Assembly (NCBI GenBank): GCA_030123545.1
Contig: CP126124.1
Location: forward strand, 2,046,001-2,110,000
DNA: 64,000 nt
Direction: 5' to 3'
DNA from: Burkholderiaceae bacterium
GTDB taxonomy: Bacteria; Pseudomonadota; Gammaproteobacteria; Burkholderiales; Burkholderiaceae_C
The notes below the pieces were generated by a model. The model searched no databases and had not been told where the DNA came from. It saw only the letters and a list, made by a program, of their open reading frames with translations. This document shows positions 54,842 through 62,442 of this stretch, one piece after another (position 1 is the first letter of the stretch; the number at the start of each line of letters is the position of its first letter). Position numbers and translations under genes: made by a program.

Positions 54842-55150
54842 ATGAGCCTGACCGACGAACTCGCGAAGCTCGATGAATTGCACGCGCGCGGCGTGATCTC
54901 GGCAGAGGAGTTTGCCCGCGCGAAGGCGCGCCTGCTGGGCATGTCGGGCTCGCCTGCCGTCGACGCCGTGAACCGGCTGCGGCGCAGCCGCGGCGATCGC
55001 TGGATCGGCGGTGTTTGCGGCGGCATCGCCCGTTCGACCGGCGTCGAGAGCTGGATCTGGCGCCTCGTGACGGTCGTGCTCGCGCTGTTCGGCGGCACCG
55101 GCATCCTCATCTACATCCTGTTGTGGATCTTCATTCCCGAAGAATCCTGA
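54842..55150 (+). CDS. SHOCT-PspC domain small membrane protein inside the sucAB-lpd operon
   Basis: The 102-residue protein has a SHOCT-like N-terminal helix pair (LAKLDELHARGVISAEEFARAKARLLG, quoted in part; residues about 5-35), a linker, then a PspC domain: WIGGVCGGIARSTGVESWIWRLV followed by a membrane helix LVTVVLALFGGTGILIYILLWIFIP (each given in part). PspC domains occur in phage-shock and envelope-stress proteins. Spacing is 11 bases from sucB and 10 bases to lpd, so it is translated within the TCA operon. No link between such a protein and the 2-oxoglutarate dehydrogenase complex is known to me. Confidence 0.88.
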   Translation: MSLTDELAKLDELHARGVISAEEFARAKARLLGMSGSPAVDAVNRLRRSRGDRWIGGVCGGIARSTGVESWIWRLVTVVLALFGGTGILIYILLWIFIPEES

Positions 55151-55160
55151 ACCAGTCACC

Positions 55161-56588
55161 ATGTCCAAGAACTTCGACGTCATCGTCATCGGCGGCGGCC
55201 CTGGCGGCTATATCGCGGCGATCCGTGCCGCGCAACTCGGCTTCAACACGGCCTGCATCGACGAATGGAAGAACGGCCAGGGCGGGCCTGCGCCCGGCGG
55301 TACCTGCACCAACGTCGGCTGCATTCCGTCGAAGGCATTGCTTCAGTCGTCCGAGAACTTCGAGCAGGCCGGCCACCATTTCGCCGATCATGGCATCGGC
55401 ATCTCGGGGCTGACGCTGGACCTGGCGAAGCTGATCGGCCGCAAGGATGCGGTGGTCAAGCAGAACAACGACGGCATCCTGTACCTGTTCAAGAAGAACA
55501 AGGTGACTTTCTTCCACGGCCGCGGATCGTTCGTGAAGGCGTCGGACGCCGGCTACGAAATCGAGGTGGCTGGTGCTGCCGAGGAAGCTCTGGTCGGCCG
55601 GCACATCATCGTCGCGACGGGTTCGAGCCCGCGCGCGTTACCGGGCGCGCCGTTCGACGAGGAACTGATCCTGTCGAACGACGGTGCGCTGCGCATTCCC
55701 GCGGTACCTAAGCGGCTGGGCCTGATCGGATCGGGCGTCATCGGGCTCGAGATGGGCTCGGTCTGGCGTCGCCTCGGCGCGCAGGTGACGGTGCTGGAGG
55801 CGTTGCCGACCTTTCTCGGGGCGGCCGACGAGCAGATCGCGCGCGATGCGAAGAAGGCGTTCGACAAACAGGGCCTGAAGATCGAACTCGGCGTGAAGGT
55901 CGGCGCGGTCAAGGCTTCCAAGGGCGGCGTCAGCGTTGCCTGGACTGATGCCAAGGGCCAGGACCAGACGCTCGAGGTCGACCGGCTGATCGTCTCGATC
56001 GGGCGCGTGCCGAACACGACCGGGCTCGACGCCGACGCGGTCGGGCTAAAGCTCGACGGACGCGGGGCTGTCGAGGTGGACGATGAATGCCGAACCAACC
56101 TGCCCAACGTATGGGCGATCGGCGACGTGGTGCGCGGTCCGATGCTTGCGCACAAGGCGGAAGAGGAGGGCGTCGCGGTCGCCGAGCGGATTGCCGGTCA
56201 GCACGGCCATGTCGACTTCAACACCATTCCCTGGGTCATCTACACCAGCCCCGAGATCGCCTGGGTCGGCCAGACCGAGCAGCAACTGAAAGCCGCCGGC
56301 CGCGCCTACCGGGCCGGCACCTTTCCGTTCCTCGCGAACGGCCGCGCCCGGGCACTCGGCGACACCACCGGCATGGTGAAGTTCGTCGCGGACGCCGCGA
56401 CCGATGAAATCCTCGGCGTTCACATCGTCGGGCCGATGGCCAGCGAGCTGATCGCGGAAGCGGTGGTCGCGATGTCGTTTCGCGCCAGCAGCGAGGACAT
56501 CGCGCGCATCTGCCATGCGCATCCGTCGCTCGCCGAGGCGACCAAGGAGGCGGCACTGGCCGTCGACAAGCGCACGCTCAATTTCTGA
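55161..56588 (+). CDS. lpdA: Dihydrolipoamide dehydrogenase (E3), 2-oxoglutarate dehydrogenase operon
   Basis: This is the third E3 gene of the window. The 475-residue protein has VIVIGGGPGGYIAAIRAAQLGF (in part), the redox disulfide GGTCTNVGCIPSKALL (Cys49, Cys54), GLIGSGVIGLEMGSVWRRLG, NVWAIGDVVRGPMLAHKAEEEG and the terminal CHAHPSLAEATKEAALAVD. TNVGC in place of LNVGC and the insert EWKNGQGGPAPGGT are typical of the E3 of this operon type. No lipoyl domain is present, unlike the PDH-linked E3. Confidence 0.95.
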   Translation: MSKNFDVIVIGGGPGGYIAAIRAAQLGFNTACIDEWKNGQGGPAPGGTCTNVGCIPSKALLQSSENFEQAGHHFADHGIGISGLTLDLAKLIGRKDAVVKQNNDGILYLFKKNKVTFFHGRGSFVKASDAGYEIEVAGAAEEALVGRHIIVATGSSPRALPGAPFDEELILSNDGALRIPAVPKRLGLIGSGVIGLEMGSVWRRLGAQVTVLEALPTFLGAADEQIARDAKKAFDKQGLKIELGVKVGAVKASKGGVSVAWTDAKGQDQTLEVDRLIVSIGRVPNTTGLDADAVGLKLDGRGAVEVDDECRTNLPNVWAIGDVVRGPMLAHKAEEEGVAVAERIAGQHGHVDFNTIPWVIYTSPEIAWVGQTEQQLKAAGRAYRAGTFPFLANGRARALGDTTGMVKFVADAATDEILGVHIVGPMASELIAEAVVAMSFRASSEDIARICHAHPSLAEATKEAALAVDKRTLNF

Positions 56589-56601
56589 GGCGGCGCCGGC
56601 C

Positions 56602-57711
56602 ATGTCGGAGATGCCCCCGGTCCGACAGGCCTACGAAACCGAACTGGCGCGCCGCGGCTACCAGAGCGATCCGGCGCAGCTGCGCGCGGTCGCGTCGCTG
56701 GATCGCTGCGCCGCCGAGTGGGCGGCGTATCGCGGCAAGCGCTCGAACGCGCTCAAAAAACTGATCAACCACCCCGAGATCCCACGCGGTGTCTACATGT
56801 ACGGCGGGGTCGGCCGCGGCAAGAGCTTTCTGATGGATTGCTTCTATCAGGTGGTGCCGCTGCGGCGCAAGACGCGGCTGCACTTTCACGAGTTCATGCG
56901 CGAGGTGCATCGGGAATTGGCCGAATTGCAGGGCACGGCAAACCCGCTCGACGAACTGGGACGACGCATCGCGAAGCGGTTCAAGCTGATCTGCTTCGAC
57001 GAATTCCATGTCGCCGACATCACCGACGCGCTGATCCTGCACCGGTTGCTGAATGCGCTGTTCGAAAACGACGTGGGCTTCGTCACCACGTCGAACTTCC
57101 GTCCGGACGATCTGTACCCGGGCGGGCTGCATCGGGATCGTTTGCTTCCGGCGATCGCGCTGCTGAACGAGAAGCTCGAGGTGATCGACGTCGACAACGG
57201 AATCGATTACCGGCAGCGCACGTTCGAGCATCTGCAGGTGTACTACAGCCCGCTCGGCCCGCGGACCGCCGCGCAGATGCGGCACGCGTTCAACCAGCTT
57301 GCCGAAGTGGGGGACGAAGACCCGGTGCTACGCATCGAGTCACGCGAGATCCGTGCGCTGCGCAGGGCCGGCGGGGTCGTCTGGTTCGACTTCAAGACGC
57401 TGTGCGGCGGACCGCGATCGCAGAACGACTATCTGGAGATCGCCAGCCGCTTCCACACGGTGCTGCTCAGCGACGTGCCGCACATGCCGGTGCGCATGGC
57501 GTCGGAGGCCCGTCGTTTCACCTGGCTGGTCGACGTGCTCTACGATAGACGCGTGAAGTTCATCATGTCGGCCGAGGTCGAACCCGACGCGTTGTATACC
57601 GAAGGGCCTCTGGTGCATGAATTTCCGCGGACCGTGTCGCGCCTGCTCGAAATGCAGTCGGCCGAGTTCATCGCCCAGGGGCGTCGTACCGTCGATACCA
57701 CATTGACGTGA
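56602..57711 (+). CDS. zapE: Cell division protein ZapE (AFG1-like ATPase)
   Basis: ZapE is an AAA-type ATPase that acts on the FtsZ ring in E. coli and is related to mitochondrial AFG1/LACE1. The 369-residue protein has Walker A GGVGRGKS (68-75), LHFHEFMREVH, Walker B LICFDEFHVADITDA, and the sensor region FVTTSNFRPDDLYPGGLHRDR (in part). ATG 56602 gives the family length (E. coli 375). It is 13 bases downstream of lpd and probably co-transcribed. Its last bases overlap the start of the next gene. Confidence 0.93.
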   Translation: MSEMPPVRQAYETELARRGYQSDPAQLRAVASLDRCAAEWAAYRGKRSNALKKLINHPEIPRGVYMYGGVGRGKSFLMDCFYQVVPLRRKTRLHFHEFMREVHRELAELQGTANPLDELGRRIAKRFKLICFDEFHVADITDALILHRLLNALFENDVGFVTTSNFRPDDLYPGGLHRDRLLPAIALLNEKLEVIDVDNGIDYRQRTFEHLQVYYSPLGPRTAAQMRHAFNQLAEVGDEDPVLRIESREIRALRRAGGVVWFDFKTLCGGPRSQNDYLEIASRFHTVLLSDVPHMPVRMASEARRFTWLVDVLYDRRVKFIMSAEVEPDALYTEGPLVHEFPRTVSRLLEMQSAEFIAQGRRTVDTTLT

Positions 57712-58343
57712 ATCGCCTGCTTTGCGCCATCCTGTTCGCGCTGCTGTGCGGACCCGCGCTTGCGCAGACGCAGGCGCAAGCGCAGGCGAAACCGGACGAG
57801 CCTGCGATGCAAGCCGAGCGCGCCGACATCGCCACCCAGCGCGCGAAGGCCGAGACCGACTACGCGGCCGAGCGCCGGGCCTGCTACCAGAAGTTCGCGG
57901 TCAATGGCTGCCTGCGCGATGCGAGCGCGCGTCATCGGCAGATCCTCGCCGAGCTGCGTCGCCGCGAGATCGCGTTGGACGACGCCGAGCGCAGGCAGCA
58001 GGCCGGCGAGCGCCAGGCGGAGCTGCAGCAAAAAGCCGCCGATGCGGGGCGCAAGCGCTCCGAAGCCGAGCCAGCAGGCGCGCCGAGTGGAACGCCGCGG
58101 CGCAGCGATGCCGCAGCGGACCGCAGCGGCGACGCAGCCGCGGCGCGCGGCGCGGCCGAGGACCGACAGCGGCGGCACCAGCAGGAGCTGGATGCGCAGG
58201 CGCAGAAGGCTAAGGCTGCGGCCGCCGAGCGCGCGCGCTACGACGCAAAAATCAAGGACGCCGAGGAGCGCAAGGCAGACCGGGATCGGCGCCAGCGCGA
58301 GGACGCCGCGCCACCGGCCAAGCCGTTGCCGATTCCGCCGTAA
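57708..58343 (+). CDS. Secreted Ala/Arg-rich coiled-coil protein of unknown function
   Basis: The 211-residue precursor has a signal peptide (about 1-19, ending ALA) and a mature part that is nearly all charged helix with many Ala, Arg, Glu and Gln, so probably a long coiled coil with disordered stretches. The only cysteines are in RRACYQKFAVNGCLRDA (about residues 64-75), a conserved-looking loop that may be a disulfide. GTG 57708 overlaps the zapE stop (GTGA), implying translational coupling. I do not know the family. Confidence 0.72.
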   Translation: MNRLLCAILFALLCGPALAQTQAQAQAKPDEPAMQAERADIATQRAKAETDYAAERRACYQKFAVNGCLRDASARHRQILAELRRREIALDDAERRQQAGERQAELQQKAADAGRKRSEAEPAGAPSGTPRRSDAAADRSGDAAAARGAAEDRQRRHQQELDAQAQKAKAAAAERARYDAKIKDAEERKADRDRRQREDAAPPAKPLPIPP

Positions 58344-58393
58344 TCCCAGGTTGCATCCGGTCGCCGCCGGCGAACAGATGCTGCGCTGCGGCG

Positions 58394-59155
58394 TCAGCTC
58401 GCCAGCGGCTCCAGCTTGACGATCGCCAGCGACAGGTTGTCGCCGCCGCCACGCGCGCGCGCGCGCGCCTTGTCCACCATGAATTCAGTCGCTTCGCGCG
58501 GCGAGAGCGCAGACAGCAGCGATCCCATCTCCTCCGGGCTGAAGTAGTGCCAGATGCCGTCGCTGCAGGCAAGCAGCGCGTCGCCCGGGCGCAGTTGCGG
58601 GATGAAGTGGATCTCGACCAGCGGGTCCGCCTCGGTTCCGAGACAGCCCATCAGGATGTTGGACTGCGGATGAACGTTGGCTTCGGCCTCGGTGATTTCG
58701 CCGCGATCGACCAAGGTCTGCACGAACGAGTGGTCCACGGTGCGCTTGACTAGCTTGTCGTCGCGGAAATGGTAGATCCGCGAGTCGCCGGCATGGATCC
58801 AGTGGCAGTCGCCGCGCGGGTTGATCAGGTAGGCCGCGATCGTGCTGTGCGGTTCTTCCTCGGCGGAAATCGCGGTCAGCCGGATCACGATGTGCGCCTC
58901 GTGCACCAGTTGCTGCAGCAGCCCCACCGGGTCGTCGCTTTCCGGCGCATAGCGCTCGAACAGCTGCCGTGCCGTCATCAGCACCTGGTCCGACGCCTTG
59001 CGGCCGCCGCTGCGCCCGCCCATGCCGTCCGCGACCACCGCCAGCAGGCAGCCGGCGGCGCGCGGATGGGTCAGCAGCGCGACCTGGTCCTGCTGGTATT
59101 CGCGGTCACCCTTGTGGATGCCTGTCGACGCGGTAAGCCGGTATCCTTTAGCCAT
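58394..59155 (-). CDS. PP2C-family serine/threonine protein phosphatase
   Basis: This is a metal-dependent phosphatase that removes phosphate from Ser/Thr in cytosolic proteins. The 253-residue single-domain protein carries the metal-binding residues: Asp23 in QQDQ, Asp43-Gly in VADGMGGRSGG, then HAGDSRIYHFRD, ACSDGIWHYF and GGDNLSLAIV. No membrane segment or FHA domain is present, and no protein kinase gene is nearby, so the partner is unknown. Confidence 0.93.
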   Translation of the reverse strand: MAKGYRLTASTGIHKGDREYQQDQVALLTHPRAAGCLLAVVADGMGGRSGGRKASDQVLMTARQLFERYAPESDDPVGLLQQLVHEAHIVIRLTAISAEEEPHSTIAAYLINPRGDCHWIHAGDSRIYHFRDDKLVKRTVDHSFVQTLVDRGEITEAEANVHPQSNILMGCLGTEADPLVEIHFIPQLRPGDALLACSDGIWHYFSPEEMGSLLSALSPREATEFMVDKARARARGGGDNLSLAIVKLEPLAS

Positions 59156-59247
59156 CGGGTTTGCGAGCCTGCCGACTCGAAAGTTCGCAATGAAACACGT
59201 ATTATCCGGTGAACTGTAACGGCCGCCATCGCGGGCATGGTGATATC

Positions 59248-59451
59248 TTGGAAACGAACCTGCATTCCCCGGAACGGCGCCTGATCGAATTGCGCATGGA
59301 GCATGCCGACCTCGACGCCCTGATCGACCGTATCGACACCGAGACTCCGGTCGACGAGTTGATGCTGCGCCGGCTCAAGAAGCGGCGGCTCGCGCTGCGC
59401 GATCAGATCTCGCTACTGGAGCAGACGCTGGACCCCAAAGAGCCGGCATGA
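59248..59451 (+). CDS. YdcH family (DUF465) small protein
   Basis: The 67-residue helical-hairpin protein has the DUF465 pattern: RRLIELRMEHADLDALID and the ending RRLKKRRLALRDQISLLEQ. I chose TTG 59248 because GGTGAT, complementary to the 16S tail, is correctly placed; a GTG at 59209 in the same frame would add 13 residues and has no ribosome site. Function unknown. It is divergent from the phosphatase gene. Confidence 0.7.
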   Translation: METNLHSPERRLIELRMEHADLDALIDRIDTETPVDELMLRRLKKRRLALRDQISLLEQTLDPKEPA

Positions 59452-59454
59452 GCG

Positions 59455-59595
59455 CACCGCCGGGCCGCCCCAAGGTGCGAAGGCCCCTGGCCCCGGTGCG
59501 GCCGGGGCGCCTGCCCCGGCTGGGGGCAGCGAACCCACGCGCAAGCGGGGGCGCATGGGGATCAGCATGAGGGCGCTCGGCACCGCGGTCCGCAG
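59455..59595. repeat. GC-rich intergenic repeat-like sequence upstream of the helicase gene
   Basis: CCGGGCCGCCCCAAGG, several GGCCCC/GGGGCC inverted segments, and GGGGGCAGCGAACCCACG follow each other. This resembles a type of mosaic repeat I associate with Comamonadaceae intergenic DNA, and is distantly similar to the inverse of 42155-42290. No gene fits in the 159-base gap. Confidence 0.4.
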
Positions 59596-59610
59596 GGTGA
59601 AGACCGTATC

Positions 59611-61662
59611 GTGAGCCTGACTGCGCTGGTCGATGCGGCCTTCGGACCCGATGGCGCACTCGTGCGCGCGGCGGACGCGTTCGCGCCGCGCCCGCAACAG
59701 ACCGAGATGGCGCAAGCCGTCGCTCGCATCGTGGAAGGCGGCGGCGCGCTGGTGGTCGAGGCCGGCACCGGCGTCGGCAAGACCTTTGCGTATCTGGTGC
59801 CGGCGCTGCTCTGCGGCGAGCGGGTGCTATTGTCGACCGCGACCAAGACGCTGCAGGATCAGTTGTTCGGCCGCGACCTGCCGCGCCTGAGCCGCTCGCT
59901 CGGCCTTGCGCTTCGCTGCGCGCTGCTGAAGGGCCGCGGCAGTTACCTGTGCCTGCACCGGCTCGATCTGGCGCGGCACGACCCTCTGCTGCGGCAGCGC
60001 GCGGCGCAGCGGGAACTGGCCAATGTAGAACTGTGGGCGCAGGCGACGCGCAGCGGCGACCTCGCCGAACTGCCTGAGCTCGACGAGCGCTCGCCGCTGC
60101 TCCCGCTGATCACGTCGACCCGCGACAACTGCCTTGGCGCGCAATGCCCGAAGTACCGCATCTGCCACGTCAACCTCGCACGCCGCGAAGCGCTGGCGGC
60201 GGACGTGGTGGTGATCAACCACCACCTGTTCTTCGCCGACCTGGCGGTGCGCGAATCGGGGATGGCCGAACTGCTGCCCAGCGTTCGCGTCGCGGTGTTC
60301 GACGAGGCGCATCAGCTGAACGAGACCGGTGTGCAATTTCTCGGCCTGCGGCTCGGCACCGGGCAACTGGTCGATTTCGCGCATGATCTGCTCGCGGCCG
60401 GACTGCAGTTCGCGCGCGGGCTCGCCGACTGGCAGGGGGTCGCCGCCGCGCTGGAACGGGCCGCGCGCGAACTGCGCCTGTGCGCCGGCAAGCGTTCGGC
60501 CGGCGGCCGCCTTGCGTGGAGCGAGGCGGCGCCCGAGGGGTTGTCGGCGCAGGCCTGGGCCGCGGCGCTGGCCGCGCTGCGCGAGGCGCTCGCGCGCGCG
60601 CTGGCGGCGCTCGATCCGGTCGTCGAATCGGCTCCCGATTTCGCGCGGCTGCGCGAGCGTGCGGCCGAACTCGCCGACCGGGTCCTGCATTTTGTGCAAC
60701 CCTGTGCACCGCCCATGGTGCGCTGGGTCGAGGTCGGCGCGCAGCTGCGCCTGATCGAGTCGCCGCTGGACATCGCCGACACGATGCGCTCGCGCGTGCT
60801 GCGGCAGGACCCGGAGCAGCAGGGTGGAGAACCGTCGCGCCGATCCTGGATCTTCACCTCGGCCACGCTGGGCGACGAGGCACAGCTGCGCTGGTTCACC
60901 GAGCCCTGCGGCCTGGCCGATGCCGAGATCCTGCGGCTGGGCAGCCCGTTCGACTACGAAGCTCGCGCCGCCGTCTATGTGCCGCAGCAACTGCCGCGCC
61001 CCGGTGATCCCGAGCACAGCCTGCAGGTGGCGGCCCTGGTCGAGGCAGCGGCCGTGCGACTCGGCGGCCGCACGCTGGTCCTGACCACCACGCTGCGCGC
61101 GCTGCGCAGCATCGCCGAGGCGCTGCAGCAGCGGCTGGCCGACGAAGGCGGGATCGAGGTACTGATGCAGGGCCAGGGGTCGAAACGGCAGCTGATGGAG
61201 CGGTTCCGCCAGGGGAACAGCGCCGGCCGGGGCTGCGTGCTGGTGGCATCGGCGTCGTTCTGGGAAGGGGTGGACGTTCCCGGCGACGCGTTGCAACTGG
61301 TGGTGATCGACAAGCTGCCGTTCCCGCCGCCGGCCGATCCGTTGGTGCAGGCGCGCGCACGGCGTCTGGAAGCGGACGGGCACAATCCGTTCAACGACTA
61401 TTTCGTGCCCGAGGCCGCGGTCGCGCTCAAGCAGGGCGCCGGCCGCCTGATCCGTTCCGAGTCCGACAGCGGCGTGCTGATGGTCTGCGACCCGCGCCTT
61501 ATCCAGATGGGCTACGGCCGCCGGCTGCTGGCTGCGTTGCCGGCGATGCGGCGACTGCACTCGGAGGCGCAATACCTGCAGGCGCTGTCCGAACTGAACG
61601 CGGCGCGCGGGGACGCTACCCGTGCTACCACAGCTTCCACCAGGGATCGGACTTGGGCTTGA
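59611..61662 (+). CDS. XPD/DinG-family ATP-dependent DNA helicase (YoaA-like) with Fe-S domain
   Basis: This is a superfamily 2 5'-3' helicase of the DinG/YoaA/Rad3 group, involved in repair. The 683-residue protein has Walker A EAGTGVGKT (50-58), four cysteines placed as the Fe-S ligands (Cys114 in SYLCLH, Cys174, Cys179, Cys185 in DNCLGAQCPKYRICH), DEAH box VFDEAHQ, and motif VI GAGRLIRSESDSGVL. No exonuclease domain is present, as in the proteobacterial YoaA/DinG forms. The start is GTG 59611. Its 3' end overlaps the convergent bamD gene by 38 bases. Confidence 0.92.
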   Translation: MSLTALVDAAFGPDGALVRAADAFAPRPQQTEMAQAVARIVEGGGALVVEAGTGVGKTFAYLVPALLCGERVLLSTATKTLQDQLFGRDLPRLSRSLGLALRCALLKGRGSYLCLHRLDLARHDPLLRQRAAQRELANVELWAQATRSGDLAELPELDERSPLLPLITSTRDNCLGAQCPKYRICHVNLARREALAADVVVINHHLFFADLAVRESGMAELLPSVRVAVFDEAHQLNETGVQFLGLRLGTGQLVDFAHDLLAAGLQFARGLADWQGVAAALERAARELRLCAGKRSAGGRLAWSEAAPEGLSAQAWAAALAALREALARALAALDPVVESAPDFARLRERAAELADRVLHFVQPCAPPMVRWVEVGAQLRLIESPLDIADTMRSRVLRQDPEQQGGEPSRRSWIFTSATLGDEAQLRWFTEPCGLADAEILRLGSPFDYEARAAVYVPQQLPRPGDPEHSLQVAALVEAAAVRLGGRTLVLTTTLRALRSIAEALQQRLADEGGIEVLMQGQGSKRQLMERFRQGNSAGRGCVLVASASFWEGVDVPGDALQLVVIDKLPFPPPADPLVQARARRLEADGHNPFNDYFVPEAAVALKQGAGRLIRSESDSGVLMVCDPRLIQMGYGRRLLAALPAMRRLHSEAQYLQALSELNAARGDATRATTASTRDRTWA

Positions 61663-62437
61663 AGCCCTGCGCCAGATAGGTGCTGTTCGGGTAGCTCTTC
61701 TCCATGACCCGGGTCGCGTCGTCGCGCAACTTGGGCAGGCCGAGCGCGTCGTAGGACTTGATCACGATGTACAGCGCCTCTTCGAGCGCCGGGGCGTTCT
61801 GGTACTCTTTCAGCGCAAGCTGCGCGCGGTCGATCGCAGCGATGTATGCGCCGCGCGAGTAGTAGTAACGCGCCACATGCACCTCGTACGCCGCGAGCGA
61901 ATTGCGGATGTAGACCATGCGCTGACGCGCGTCCGAGGCATAGCGCGATTCCGGGAAGCGGGTCACCAGTTCCTGGAACGACTGGAACGATTCCTTCGCG
62001 GCCTTCTGGTCACGCTCCGACAGGTCCTGGCGCGTCAGGAACGAAAACAGTCCGAGGTCGTCGTTGAAGCTGGCCAGGCCCTTCAGGTAGAGCGCGTAGT
62101 CGATCGCCGGGCTGGCCGGGTGCAGCCGCATGAAGCGATCGAGCGTCGCGATCGCCTGGGTCTGCTCGCCTCCCTTGTACTGCGCGTAGGCCTTGTCGAG
62201 CTGCGCCTGCTGTGCCAGCGGCGTTCCGGCCGCGCGGCCTTCGAGCTTTTCGAACAACGACACCGACTTGTCGTAGTTGCCCGAATCCATCTCGTCCTTC
62301 GCTTCGGAGTAGATCTTGTTCGGGCTCCAACCGGCGGTCTTGTCGGTCTCGGTCGTCGAGCAGCCGGAAAGGACTGCCCCGAGCAGCACCAGGGCCGCCA
62401 GCGCCGGAACGATCGATAATTTGGTGCGCAGCGTCAC
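61625..62437 (-). CDS. bamD: Outer membrane assembly lipoprotein BamD
   Basis: BamD is the essential TPR lipoprotein of the BAM complex that inserts outer-membrane beta-barrels. The 270-residue precursor has a lipoprotein signal peptide with lipobox LSGC (Cys26). About five TPR-like helix pairs follow (YSEAKDEMDSGNYDKSVSLFEKLE; AYAQYKGGEQTQAIATLDRFMRLHP; the YYYSRGAYIAAIDRAQLAL segment, each in part). The start is GTG 62437, five bases from the divergent rluD start. BamD-RluD back-to-back order is widespread in proteobacteria. Confidence 0.95.
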   Translation of the reverse strand: MTLRTKLSIVPALAALVLLGAVLSGCSTTETDKTAGWSPNKIYSEAKDEMDSGNYDKSVSLFEKLEGRAAGTPLAQQAQLDKAYAQYKGGEQTQAIATLDRFMRLHPASPAIDYALYLKGLASFNDDLGLFSFLTRQDLSERDQKAAKESFQSFQELVTRFPESRYASDARQRMVYIRNSLAAYEVHVARYYYSRGAYIAAIDRAQLALKEYQNAPALEEALYIVIKSYDALGLPKLRDDATRVMEKSYPNSTYLAQGFKPKSDPWWKLW

Positions 62438-62442
62438 TGAAA

